A stretch of 30,822 nt of DNA from Vermamoeba vermiformis (GCA_045837725.1 JBEWZL010000097.1:1-30822), one strand, 5' to 3'; shown: positions 1 through 10,371, counted from the stretch's first letter. The notes: generated from the sequence alone by a model not told the origin. Made by a program: numbers and translations.

Positions 1-1020
1 ATTATTATTAGCCTTATTATAAATTCTGGCGCGTTAGTGGCCCGGTTTGTAGCAGCACTTATCTATCTTATTTTTTACGGTTCTCGCCAAAAATAATCAT
101 TAATGTGGTAAATATTAGGTCAATTATCAGCGCAGAGCCGATTAGAATAATAAAGACGTAAGTTAATTAAAGTTTTCAAGCTGCCAAGACTTACCCGCGG
201 CTAGTCTATGGATTTGACGCGAGGTATTAGGCTATACTTGGCGTCTTCTTAAACAAGTGATGATGGGTCACTCAGTTCTTAGTCTCCTAGTGTCCATTCT
301 ACTACGTGTTGAACATTGCCTGGATGATGATGTAATTTGCTCGCAACAAATGCACGACACTGCAAACGAACCAGGCTGATGGAAACTAGTCCCGTGTTAA
401 CTTTGTGTTGCAAAGGCTCTTAGCTACGCTTTCTTAATCAGAATGGGGACTGCTGAACCGAGAAATTTCGGTACGTGGTGCATGACTGGCCAATCTTTGC
501 GACATTTCGGTGTCAATTTCAACTCGAGATTTGGCTACGGAATTGAATTCCCCAACACTGATTTGACTTGATACAGCTTACACAGTAGTTAAACTCTATA
601 ACTAACGGCTCGCATTAATTCTTCCCGATGAATCAGTTTCAAAGAAACAATTGTGATCTTGGGACAGTATTTGTGTGCAGTGAAATTTCCAAAGTATGAG
701 ATGATACTATAACGTATAATGTCATACAAGCCACTATTATATCCCAAAGTAAGTCATTTCTTAGACGCGAACGTTCGAGACTAAAATCAGTTCGAGCATT
801 ATTTTTTTATAAAGAAGAGTAGATCTACGACTAGAGTGATTAACGCAATTAGTGAACTCCAGATCTGCCATACTAGATATAGGATTTAAAGAAGGCACTT
901 AACATCAATCAGCAAATGCTGCCAGCGAAGCGTTCGTATTTCAGGACGAATCACATTGCACGTAAATTTCAGAATGGGACTGGAACGGCAGTGTCAAGGA
1001 ATAACTAAAAATTAAGATAA
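1..1020. other. non-coding spacer at left edge
   Basis: I see no supportable gene here. No open frame of 60 codons or more lies in it, and no exon-like stretch bounded by good splice sites was found. The last 80 bases carry the upstream part of the promoter of the first array gene: a GAATCACATT box near 950 and an AAATTAAGATAA box ending at 1020. Confidence 0.6.
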
Positions 1021-1122
1021 ATGCAAGAAATACCAGCTATAAATAACGATTTATTGATGCTAGTCTATTCATTCAGTTCAAAACTAAAGAACGAACAACA
1101 ACAAATCAATCTACTTGAAAAA
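1001..1122 (+). promoter_or_regulatory. array promoter and leader, copy 1
   Basis: An AAAATTAAGATAA box ends at 1020. A TATAAATA box lies at 1038-1045, 78 bases before the start codon. A leader of the form ATTCATTCAGTTCAAAAC followed by CAACAACAA-type sequence follows. The same order and spacing recur before the other three copies, although the spacers between genes have diverged. This supports function rather than mere shared ancestry. The exact transcription start is not known. Confidence 0.7.
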
Positions 1123-1653
1123 ATGTCCGAACCTAAAGTTACTCTCGCTCACAAGAAGAACCTTCGTGATGCTGAAGCCAAGAAGCCTGCTCTTATTGAG
1201 CGCATCAAGGCTGCTACTGGTGTCGAATACGACTTCGAACTTGAACCCAAGTTTGACGAATTTGTTGTTGGCTTGATCAAGGGCGGATCTCGCTACCACG
1301 AACAAATTGGAGACGTTCTTTACAACCCTAATGGTTACCTCGACCACGCTGCCAAGCTGTAAGTATTTTTCAATTCGAAGAAATTTCATTACTTTTCCAG
1401 ATCGGCAAAACGATTTCCGTTACTGACGCAATTTTGCCGTAGGTTCGAAAAGAACTGCAAGGACGATATGATCAAGGAGGCTATTGTTGACGCCACTTCC
1501 AACAAGAAGATCATTCTCCGCCTCGATCCGCAAGCCTCTGTCAACTCCTGCGTTTCATTCAAGGACGGCAATTTGATCCTTACTACTACTCCCAAGAACT
1601 TCAACAACTATTTGAGCTACATGTCTGACTTCGATATTTCCAAGATTTTGTAA
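1123..1653 (+). CDS. tandem-array protein, copy 1 (unknown family)
   Basis: Exons 1123-1358 and 1443-1653; 148 residues. I do not recognise the family. The start at 1123 (MSEPKVTLAHKKNLRDAEA) is chosen over the in-frame ATG at 1021 because all four copies align from here and 1021 precedes the TATA box. The intron begins GTAAGT and splits a Leu codon, giving KL-FEKNCKDDMIK across the join. No signal peptide, membrane segment or known motif is visible. The protein is soluble-looking, Lys-rich and probably mostly helical in exon 1. Codons strongly favour AAG, AAC, GTC and GCC, as in highly expressed genes. An AATAAAA signal follows near 1700. This copy is the most diverged of the four, with shorter text after NKKIIL. 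Confidence 0.9.
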
Positions 1654-1730
1654 ACGAATCTCGGAGCAGATCCGAACCTTGTACGAAAGATTGGCATAGA
1701 ATAAAAATTCGTACAAGTAATAAACTAGTT

Positions 1731-3477
1731 TTATTTCAGCTGATATACATGCGTAAACTTGGCTATAACTTCGTTAGAAACATTTTTCAAGAAGACAAGG
1801 CTGGTCAGATGCGTGAGCGGAAGCAAACTTAATGCCTGCTCGTCGGTTGTATCACAATTAACAGTAAGTTGTTGCAGGTTGGTAAGTTGAGTAGCTATAT
1901 TCCAAAAGCCTATACTTCGCTGCGGAACGAACAAGTACTTCAGATCTGTCATTTTTGAAACGCAACTAACGTCGATATTGTTGCTGACGAAGTGCAAGTA
2001 CGTCAGTTTGGATAGTGAATGTAACCCCTGAACGCCTTTATCCGGATTAGGAGTGGCAAAATGCAAAAATTCCAAGTTCGTCAGATCCGCTACGTTCACG
2101 TCAAATTTTGAATCGCCCCATCGATAGATTGAAAGTTCTTTTAGCGTTGTTAGCTTTGACAAGAACATTTGATATTGTGCATTGGCCCCAACATCTTCGA
2201 CTGACTTTAATGATGTCAAGTTGGTTAGCTGGGTCAAAAAATACATGTACCAGCCGTTATTAATAGCGACACTTTCAAGCGTCATCAAACGGGAAATTTC
2301 CTTTGAAAATTCGACGGTTTTGGCATTTAAGACCAATTCAGTGAGTTTCGATGAAGTCACGTATGGCGCGAACAAACTGTCGTGAAGTTCAAGTCGTCTG
2401 CTGAGCGATAAGTTCTCTAGGTCTGTCAATGCTGTCAAAAATTTCATCGGTGAAATTTCTCGTCCGACAGTAAAATCGATGGCTAGTGATTTCAATTTGG
2501 TTAATACTGTCAATTCGTGTGATCGTGGGTTGTCATCGGCTAACATTCTAATCTTCAAAAATGTCAAATTTGTGTTGAGATCCAATCTCTCGGGCGAAGG
2601 TTGCGGTATTATTCCGTTGCGCGTTGCTAGCTGGACATTCAAACTTTCCAAATTTGGCAATAAATGGTGCGGAAATGATTGCCCTTGATTATTTTTCCAC
2701 TCCAAGTGTTTGAGACCTGTCATACGTTCCACGACTTCTTGTTTGACGTCGATCATTCCTTCAAAGAAAGCCACCAATGACGTAAGTTTCTCGGGAAATT
2801 TCAATTTTTCTAAAATTGCTGCATTTTGTAACGGTTTGGAGATCGAGACGGTGAGACTTTGCAAGTTGGTCAGATGTGTCAAAAAATTCACGGTCAGTTC
2901 GTCGTAAGCGTCCACTTGTGTGATGTTTGGCAAGTACGGTAACAATTGAGAATAATAGGACCGATGGGCTGGTTGTATATGGATTTGTTGTAAGTTGGTC
3001 AAAGTTGTCAAGCGGATCCAGTTTTCGACAGGGAACTGCGTGTAGTTTCGATCCGGGATAATAAACCGAGTTAAGTTCGTCAAACGAGATATTTCCAATA
3101 GTTCTGTGAATTGATCCGACGGTCCATTCTCTTTGAACCTTGTTTTGGCAAAAGTAAGACCGATCGGATGTGTCAACTTCGACATTTGCTCTATGACCTG
3201 TAATACTTGTTCTCTTGTGGCATAATTTATAACGAAATTATTTAGTACCGCAATATCTCTCCATTGAGCGCAAACCAAGCGAGAATTCAGAATCGATTTT
3301 AAATCCGAAAAATCTAAAATCCGTTGGATGATCTCTGGTGGCCATAAATCCTGTCAGTTTAATTTAATTAAAATTAAGCAAATATTATGCGCGTGATAAC
3401 TATTTAATTAGACTCTATTCTAAGTTTGACATCAAGGATCGAGACAGCAATCAACATTGCAAGCTCCTACTTACCAT
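1731..3477 (-). CDS. F-box / leucine-rich repeat protein
   Basis: Exons 1731-3350 and 3475-3477 on the minus strand; 540 residues. The first coding exon appears to be only the ATG, followed by GTAAGT. The second exon opens in frame after CAG and reads DLWPPEIIQRIL, giving a canonical F-box at residues 2-35 (PPEIIQRIL, then RLVCAQW). The rest is about 18-20 irregular leucine-rich repeats of the type LTNLQ-L or LTKL-L, ending close to the stop. F-box/LRR proteins are substrate receptors of SCF ubiquitin ligases, with the F-box binding Skp1 and the repeats binding the target; that role here is inferred from the family. The gene lies inside the tandem array on the opposite strand and ends 77 bases from copy 1, tail to tail. 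An AATAAA overlaps the stop codon. Without the tiny exon the frame opens at the F-box with no ATG, which argues for the splice. Confidence 0.88.
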
Positions 3478-3880
3478 TGCTTGATTTATTATTAATTATG
3501 TAACCAGTTAATGCGTGTTTTTATGTTACTAGTTTATTTTAAGTAAGATTTTGGGAGTAAAATCTGCACGGGACTTGAGCGTTCCATCAGATTCTGTTCC
3601 TTGGCTGGTGGTACCGATCCTTCTAGAAATTTGGATCCGTCATACTATTACGTGCAAATAATACGGAAAAAGGGTGTTGAGCGAATTTAATTCATCGTAA
3701 CGAGATCCGCACCGTTACAAACTAGTTCGATGTGCAACCTCATGATCTAACCTCATCTATTTAATTGTGGATACATAAGGATCTACAAACAAAGACCACC
3801 GACCAAATTCTTCGTACTTTTTTCTGATTGAATCACATTTCTGGATGTGACGGAAGGCTTTGTTGCAGGAACGAATGAAA
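3478..3880. other. divergent intergenic spacer
   Basis: This lies between the start of the minus-strand F-box/LRR gene and the promoter of array copy 2. No coding stretch is seen. A TTTTTTCTGATTGAATCACA box near 3820-3840 recurs upstream of copy 4 near 6900 and, shortened, upstream of copies 1 and 3. It is probably a distal promoter element of the array genes. Confidence 0.5.
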
Positions 3881-3885
3881 TTACA

Positions 3886-4008
3886 AAACCTAAGATAATT
3901 ACTGGAAGAACCAGGTATAAATAACGATTTATTACTGCTAGTCTATTCATTCAGTTCAAAACTAAAGAACAAACAACAACAAAACAACTTACCAAATCCA
4001 ACTAAAAA
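3886..4008 (+). promoter_or_regulatory. array promoter and leader, copy 2
   Basis: ACCTAAGATAATT lies at about 3889-3901, TATAAATA at 3916-3923, then the conserved ATTCATTCAGTTCAAAAC leader with CAACAACAA. The leader ends in an A-rich start context. The box is closest to that of copy 4 (same CCTAAGATAATT form and same GGAAGAACCAGG before the TATA), so copies 2 and 4 form one promoter subtype and copies 1 and 3 the other. Confidence 0.7.
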
Positions 4009-4600
4009 ATGGCCGAAGCAAAAGTTACCCTCGCTCACAAGAAGAACCTTCGTGACGCTGAAGCCAACAAGCCTGCCCTTCTCGCTAAGATTAAGGCTTC
4101 TACTGGCGTCGATTACACCTTCGAAATCGAGCCCAAGTTCGACGACTTTGTCATTGGTTTGATCAAGGGCGCAGCTCCTACCCACGAGCGCGTTGGTGAA
4201 GGCTTTTACAAGGACGACGGCTATCTCTCCCATGTTGCCCAACTGTAAGTATATTATAATTAATAATCAATCATGTTATATAACAAGCTCGTGCATAAAA
4301 TTTTGTCTGGATGTGCCTTGACGTCAAAAATTATTACTTGACAACTTTCAATATAACCAGTACTTACGTTATTTAATTATTAGGTTCGAAAAGAACTGCA
4401 AGGACGATATGATCAAGGAGGCTATTGTTGAAGCCACGCCCAACAAGAAGATCATTCTCAGCTTGGTCACATCCGGCGAAGTTGATGACGCCAAGTGCAT
4501 TCAATTCAAGGACGGTAGCATGTACCTCTACGTCACTCCCAAGTACTTCTACTCGTGGATGAGCACTTATTCCAACTTCGACATCACTCAGATCTTGTAA
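4009..4600 (+). CDS. tandem-array protein, copy 2 (unknown family)
   Basis: Exons 4009-4244 and 4384-4600; 150 residues, starting MAEAKVTLAHKKNLRDAEAN. The family is not recognised. The intron (139 nt) sits at the same Leu codon as in the other copies. The conserved core is EPKFDDFVIGLIKG in exon 1 and NCKDDMIKEAIVEATPNKK in exon 2. The C-terminus has an aromatic-rich stretch (YVTPKYFYSWMSTYSNF) and ends in ITQIL. Codon choice is strongly biased. AATAAAAG follows the stop by about 60 bases. Exon 2 is nearly identical to that of copy 3, while exon 1 and the promoter are closer to copy 4, which suggests gene conversion between copies. Confidence 0.92.
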
Positions 4601-5490
4601 AATGTTGATACCAGCGATTGTTATTCTCGGTATCCATTGTGCCTGTAAACTTTGGATCTAATAAAAGTCTATAAGCCACATATTACCGCCGGCAATACTA
4701 TTCATCCGCTTGATATGTTCTTATGAATATCAGCAGCGTAGTGTAACGGATCACCGGATCTGGCACTGCTGATTTTACGCACGGCACCCAAGCAACGAGC
4801 AATAATATCATATGATAGCATACTAGAACGTGATTGTGTTGTGTTGTGGAGTTGGACCAGTCCCGTCGAATATCTGAAAATTAAGATAAATATCCGAATT
4901 ATGAATTAGGTTAACGTCCCAATTAAATACATCCACAAATGGCGTTTGTTCATATACATTGCATAATTTAATATGCGCGATGTTCAATTGCATATTGTTC
5001 GTACCTATACTGCATATAATTAATTATGCGCGATTTTGCGTCAACGCACAATGTACTGGATTCGATAACGAGTTTCAGTAACTGAAGTGCATTCAATGAA
5101 AAGTTGCATATATTGTATTGTTCTAATATAAGGTACGTTAATAAGTGCCAAAAAAAGCATCATAATAAGTTACGAATCGAGTTCCACGGGTAATAAAGTT
5201 ACGGAATTTAAAAACATAGTTCTTAATAATTGCGATCAAAACGAAACGATCTGTCGCTTCAAACTAACTATATAGCATATAATAGAACTAATAATACGTT
5301 GCAAAATCACTTGCCGATTTCAAAAAAAATGCTTCCGTAACCAGCTCCGCGTTACCTACCGATTGTCGCAAGATCTGCAAGGACGATATGGCGATCAAGC
5401 ATCCATTATCGATATTAAATTATTTGTGGATGCTGCGCTTTGAATTCTTTGCTGCGTGGTTGAATCACAGACGGAAGGGACTGCACGGGC
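4601..5490. other. spacer holding a relic array copy
   Basis: No intact gene is present. Two landmarks of an array gene survive. A CTGAAAATTAAGATAAAT promoter box lies at 4874-4891. A 5'-end fragment of exon 2 (CTGCAAGGACGATATG, then two extra bases, then GATCAAG) lies at about 5374-5397. They are about 490 bases apart, as in intact copies, where the box and exon 2 are 475-505 bases apart. Exon 1 is not recognisable between them. The gap otherwise is AT-rich with no coding signal. Confidence 0.5.
4874..5397 (+). pseudogene. degenerate fifth copy of the array gene
   Basis: The upstream AAAATTAAGATAA box is intact, but the TATAAATA box 20-25 bases downstream is gone. No exon 1 reading frame remains. 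About 24 bases of the exon 2 start are kept with a 2-base insertion. Matching spacing to intact copies makes chance similarity unlikely. It is an old, non-functional duplicate of the host gene family. Confidence 0.5.
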
Positions 5491-5493
5491 GTC

Positions 5494-5612
5494 CTGAAAA
5501 TTAAGATAATAGTCAGAAATATCAGGTATAAATAACGATCGGTTGCTTCGATTATATTCATTCAGTTCAAAACAAAAGAACAAACAACAACAAATCAATC
5601 TACTTGAAAAAA
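5494..5612 (+). promoter_or_regulatory. array promoter and leader, copy 3
   Basis: CTGAAAATTAAGATAAT lies at about 5494-5510, TATAAATA at 5527-5534, then the conserved ATTCATTCAGTTCAAAAC leader with CAACAACAA. The box and the CAATCTACTTG end of the leader match copy 1 rather than copies 2 and 4. Confidence 0.7.
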
Positions 5613-6221
5613 ATGGCCGAACCTAAAGTTACCCTCGCTCACAAGAAGAACCTTCGTGACGCTGAAGCCAACAAGCCTGCCCTTCTCGATAGAATCAAGG
5701 CTGCCACTGGTGTCGAATACACCTTCGAATTCGAGCCCAAGTTCGACGAGTTCGTCATTGCTTTGATCAAGGGCGGATCTGCCAGCCACGAACGTATTGG
5801 TGAAGCGTTCTACAACAAAGACGACGGCTATCTCGCACAAGCTGCTATGTTGTAAGTACTATAATAGAATTTTATTAGTTATGTTTCAATCGATTGATAT
5901 TAAACTGAATTGTTGGGCTCGCGTACTGGAAAAAATTACCCGCGAAATTTCATTTACAAAAATATTGAAACCGTTTTGTATTGATTGCTTACTATATTTT
6001 ATAGGTTGGAAAAGAACTGCAAGGACGATATGATCAAGGAGGCTATTGTTGACGCCACTCCCAACAAGAAGATCATCCTCAGCTTGGTCACATCCGGCGA
6101 AGTTCCCGACGCCAAGTGCATCGAGTTCAAGGATGGCAGCATGTACCTCTACGTCACTCCCAAGTACTTCTTCTCTTGGATGAGCACTTACTCCAAGTTC
6201 GATGTCACTAAGATCTTGTAA
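5613..6221 (+). CDS. tandem-array protein, copy 3 (unknown family)
   Basis: Exons 5613-5851 and 6005-6221; 151 residues, MAEPKVTLAHKKNLRDAEAN at the start. An in-frame ATG at 5604 would add three residues, but alignment with the other copies favours 5613. The product matches copy 2 almost residue for residue in exon 2 (SLVTSGEVPDAKCIEFKDGS). It differs in the exon 1 end, where an extra residue gives YNKDDGYLAQAAML. The intron is 153 nt, beginning GTAAGT. The function is unknown, and the biased codon use suggests abundant expression. Two AATAA-type signals follow within 30 bases of the stop. Confidence 0.92.
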
Positions 6222-6960
6222 AGTGCGAGCTAGATAACCAATAAAGTCCTAATAAGCAAGTTAGAATAACTTGTGCGAATTTTTTATCAAACTTACGAGT
6301 GGTGCTGTCTTTGCGTTTGACGAATCGGGCGACGTTTTTTCAAGCCCTGGCATTAATCCTAGAACTTGCTAGGAAGCGAAGTCCATACATTCGTTTCCAT
6401 ATCAACCATATTTAAAGTTCACTTATTTGAGAGCAACTATTGTCTCCATGTTCGACTGAAATTACATTGCGTTAATTGAATGCTACTTAGAGTGTCAAAG
6501 TATTCAAGGCCGGTTACCGAGTTGATAAACTTCAACAATCCCCATTTGCACTGGAATCCTTGACGTTGAGTTATAGTGAATTACAGCCACAAGTTCGGCA
6601 CTTTCAAGCACGAAAGATCCCGTTCGAAGTTTTTTCTGAATCCCGCATCCGTCCAAAAATCTATCTAGAGACTTGGTTGAACACGACTATCATATTGGCA
6701 ATATTAATGTTATATGTTATATCTCATAGGATCTCCATTAGCGATAGTTTGTTGGTTCAATCGAAGTCAAAAGATCTGTCAGAAATAGTGCGGAGATGAC
6801 TGATCCGACCTTGTGATAATATATCTGTTTAATAAAGGTCAGTATAAGCACGTTAAACATCTATTCTAAGAGGTGGCAACAGCTGTTGCAGATCCTAACT
6901 TTTTCTGATTGAATCGCATTTGAAGAGGACAATTACAAAGGCCTGTTGACCGATTGAAAT
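6222..6960. other. intergenic spacer, copies 3 to 4
   Basis: No supportable gene. One open stretch on the plus strand (about 6560-6799) lacks an ATG start, shows no codon bias and has no recognisable domain. A TTTTTCTGATTGAATCGCAT box near 6900 repeats the distal element seen upstream of copy 2. Confidence 0.5.
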
Positions 6961-6963
6961 TAC

Positions 6964-7085
6964 AAAACCTAAGATAATTGGTGGAAGAACCAGGTATAAA
7001 TAGCGAATGATTTGGCTCAGTCTATTCATTCAGTTCAAAACTAAAGAACAAACAACAACAAAACAACTTACCAAATCCAACAAAA
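6964..7085 (+). promoter_or_regulatory. array promoter and leader, copy 4
   Basis: AAAACCTAAGATAATTGG lies at about 6964-6982, TATAAATA at 6995-7002, then the ATTCATTCAGTTCAAAAC leader with CAACAACAA. The sequence just after the TATA differs from copies 1-3, whereas the leader is kept nearly base for base, marking the leader as the constrained part. Confidence 0.7.
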
Positions 7086-7659
7086 ATGGCCGAAGCAAAA
7101 GTCACCCTCGCTCACAAGAAGAACTTCCGTGACGCTGAAGCAAAGAAGCCCGCTCTCCTTGCTAAGATTAAGGCTGCCTCTGGTGTCGACTACACCTTTG
7201 ACCTTGAGCCCAAGTTCGACGACTTTGTCATTGGTTTGATCAAGGCTGGATCTGGCTACCACGAGCGAGTTGGTGAGGGTCTCTTCAACGACGACGGTTA
7301 CCTCGCTCATATTGCCCAACTGTAAGTATCATCGTTAAATAATACTTTCTAAAGAATTTGAAACGGATTTGCTCCGTTACGAAATTGAAACTTCGTTGTT
7401 TGTTACTAAATTATATGTTAAAGTTACTTACCTTGATATATATAGGTTCGAGTCTGCCTGCAAGGATGATATGATCAAGGAGGCTATCGTTGAGGCCACT
7501 CCCAACAAGAAACTCATCCTCGCTTTGTCCAACGACGATGTTCCCTCCGACAAGTGCGTTGCATTCAAGGACGGCAACATGTACTTCTATATCACTCCTA
7601 AGAAGTTCTATTTGTGGTTGAGCAGCATTGCTAACTTCGATGTCACTAAGATCTTGTAA
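7086..7659 (+). CDS. tandem-array protein, copy 4 (unknown family)
   Basis: Exons 7086-7321 and 7446-7659; 149 residues. It begins MAEAKVTLAHKKNFRDAEAK and is the family member with the most changes in the second half (ALSNDDVPSDKCVAFKDG; KKFYLWLSSIANFDVTKIL). The conserved DDMIKEAIVEATPNKK block and the aromatic-rich C-terminus are kept, so the protein looks functional. The first residue pair after the splice is FES rather than FEK. No function is proposed. Lys is almost always AAG and codons are biased as in the other copies. Confidence 0.92.
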
Positions 7660-7962
7660 ACATCGAAATTACGCGGGCTTTTTCAATATCTATCTAATAT
7701 AATTCAATTATTATGCGCAGTGATATTACCGTAATTATTTGAATTATTGTACATTTTTAAATAAATTAGGCAGATCTTCCTAATTCAAAAATCGCTTTGA
7801 ATAAATACAAACCTCTTAATGGCTAAGATATAGTATTTTTTGGCAGTAATATTGTGCATTATATTCGAAGAAAAGCAGATCGCACGTGTTGTGCCTCGTG
7901 CAAGATTTTTTTGACTGAGTTTCTTTTACATTAACAGTTATCCACCAAACACCGCTATTAAT
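7660..7962. other. spacer, array end to protease start
   Basis: No gene seen. It contains the 3' end of array copy 4 (AAATAAATTAG near 7760) and the promoter region of the protease gene. No clear TATA box was found. Confidence 0.5.
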
Positions 7963-10330
7963 ATGGATAATTTAACTAAATTAAGCGTTGACGATATAGA
8001 CCAATTAAAAGTAGCGCTTGGAATTACCACGTAAGCAGATTGACAAAAAAAAAGATTTTGTTTGGAGACGAATTAATTAATTTGTGTAATTTACTCGTGC
8101 TTATTATAGTAAAGAGCCATCTCTTAATGTATCAGCAGTCGTTAAAATATTTACCACCGCTCAAAAACCTGATTATTCGATCCCATGGCAGACATCCGAT
8201 ATTTTAATAGCTACAGGTCCGTATTAAATTTTCCAGCATATTATTTTATAGTTTAATCAATTTAACCCTCCTATTTTTGTAATAATTTAATTCAGGTCAA
8301 ATACGCAGATCTATTTTTTTTTTTTGCGCTCGTTACCGGCAACTTTACTTTTGCAAATAAGATGTAAATATTAATTTGTTCTATATAGGCAGCGGAGCAG
8401 TTATTGGTGATAATCTTATTCTTACAGCAGCTCACGTAATAAGTTCAGCAACATACATCCAAGTAAGTCGAGCTCAAAACAACTATTTTAGCTTCATATA
8501 TTAATATAGTCGATAAAGATTCAAAAAATAAGCGATCCTAATAAATGCAGGTAAGTTTGTGTTGTTTCTAATGCCACGATCAGATCCGAATAATTTTTCA
8601 TGTTAGTGCGCGAGTAGTGAATGTGTGCCATGATAGTGATTTAGCACTATTAGAATCGACCAATCCGAGTTTTCTGGCTGGCATTACTCCAATTGAAATA
8701 GGACCGCTGCCAAAGCTTCGAGATCGCGTTAACGTTTGTGGATTTCCTGTTGGCGGTGAAGAGGTAAAGATAACATATACCATAGTAATATTATATATAT
8801 TGATAGTAATTATAGCTGAGCATTACTGAAGGAATTGTATCGCGGATCGAGGTCCAAGTTTATTCGCACTCAAGAAAAGCATTGCTTGCGGGCCAAGTAG
8901 ACGCTGCAATTAATTGTAAGTTCAAAATATCATCTATATTCAATAAGTAGTATTAATATTATAATAGCTGGTAATAGTGGCGGTCCAGTTTTATCGCGCG
9001 AAGGAAAGTTAATCGGTAAGTTAATTCTGATAGCCTTATTAGGAAATTTCTAATATAGTTCATTATAGGAATAGCATTTCAATCGTTATCTAGCGCTGAA
9101 AATACGGTATAACAATTGCATCAAATTCTTAATTAATTTTTTGCTGATCCAACCGTCTTAGGGCTATATCGTGCCTTTTCCGATCATAAATCATTTCTTG
9201 GAAGGAAATAAGAGATTTGGACGCAATTACCAAGCATTTCCTGATTTGGGCATTAGCGTTGAGGTGATGCAGAATCCGATCTTGCGAAAACGAGTCAAAA
9301 TGCAAGAACATCATAGTGGTGTCCTTGTGACGAAAGTATTTGCAAAAAATTCAGCATGGGGACATTTAAAAGAAGGTAATTTAAATTTATTAAGCTTATT
9401 TTCTTTTAAACGTTGGGCAAATCTGATCCGGATTTGTTTCATAGGCGACGTTATCCTTGAAATTGATGGATACTCTGTCGAGAATAATGGCACCGTAAAA
9501 TACTATCATGATATTAGAACAGATGCGACAGTACTCGTTATGGAACATTTCGTTGGCGACCTGATCGCAATGAAGATCCTGCGTAACGGCGAAGAACAAA
9601 CAATTTCATTCCCGTTAAAACCACTCAAAGACTTAATTCCGTTGTTTAAATTTGACGTTCATCCACGTTATTTTGTCTATTGTGGCTTAGTATTTCAACC
9701 AGTGAGTTTGGATCTGCTGCACGCCCTCTACTCAGCGGTAAGCATTCTCTATTATATTGTTAGCATTATGTTAATCATCCTATATTTAGAACTGGTACTC
9801 TCGGGCACCGTCAGAATTGGCCTATCTGTTTGATGAGAGTGGCAAGCGCAAGTTGGAATTTATTGACGAAGTACGCGTGTCACACGTGTCACCGAGGTTA
9901 ATTTTTTAAACTTTTCTTTTGACAGGTCGTAGTGCTCTCAATGGTCCTTGTAAACGATCTTAATATCAGCTACGATGATTTTGTTGGTGGAGTTATTGAA
10001 GAAGTCAATGGCGAGGCCGTGGTCAGTTTGGCGGATCTAGCCGAAAAAGTCGAGCGGATCGTCAACAACCCCGAAAGTACGATCATCGAGTTTAAGACCA
10101 GCAAGAACTATCGCCTAGTACTTCCTACTTTGCATGTCGAAGACTGTCAAAAAGTTCATGAAGCCACGCTGACACGTTACCGAGTACCACGAGAAAAACA
10201 AATCGCGCTTGATTTACAATTACATCAAAATCATGAAATAGCTCCAAATAACACAACGACGATCGACCTTGACGACGTTGCTCAAGTTATTCAAGAGATC
10301 ATCGAAGACGAAACTATTGTAATGAATTAA
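7963..10330 (+). CDS. DEG9/DEG10-like (HtrA family) serine protease
   Basis: Twelve exons: 7963-8030, 8110-8216, 8389-8462, 8510-8550, 8607-8763, 8816-8915, 8968-9015, 9069-9106, 9162-9375, 9445-9737, 9790-9870, 9926-10330; 541 residues, all junctions in frame. The trypsin-like domain has the catalytic triad His74 (LTAAHVI), Asp108 (HDSDLALL) and Ser186 (GNSGGP). Flanking features match plant DEG9/DEG10: PDYSIPWQ before the domain, VCGFPVGGEE, then SLSSAENTGYIVP. A PDZ domain follows at about 235-330, and the DEG9-type C-terminal part includes YFVYCGLVFQP, NWYSRAP and VVVLSMVLVNDLN. These enzymes are ATP-independent proteases; plant DEG9 is nuclear/nucleolar and DEG10 mitochondrial. No transit peptide is visible here (MDNLTKLSVDD start), so cytosol or nucleus is more likely. 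The tail after about 510 is acidic. The intron after exon 2 starts GTCCGT, an unusual donor, but it restores TGSGAVIG exactly. Confidence 0.93.
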
Positions 10331-10362
10331 CGAACTGATCCGGATCAGATCTTGCCCTCGAC

Positions 10363-10371
10363 AAAAAAAAA
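10363..10371 (-). terminator. Pol III-type T-run terminator
   Basis: A run of nine T on the minus strand, preceded by a run of four T, lies just downstream of the tRNA-like 5' half. No other nearby minus-strand gene explains it. Pol III ends transcripts at runs of four or more T. Confidence 0.5.

Noticed and set aside
1021-1122. An in-frame ATG at 1021 that would lengthen array copy 1 by 34 residues
   Set aside because: It lies before the conserved TATA box and in the promoter segment shared by all copies; the other copies start at the position matching 1123.
6560-6799. Open stretch of 79 codons on the plus strand between copies 3 and 4
   Set aside because: It has no ATG at its start, no codon bias like its neighbours, no splice support and no recognisable domain.
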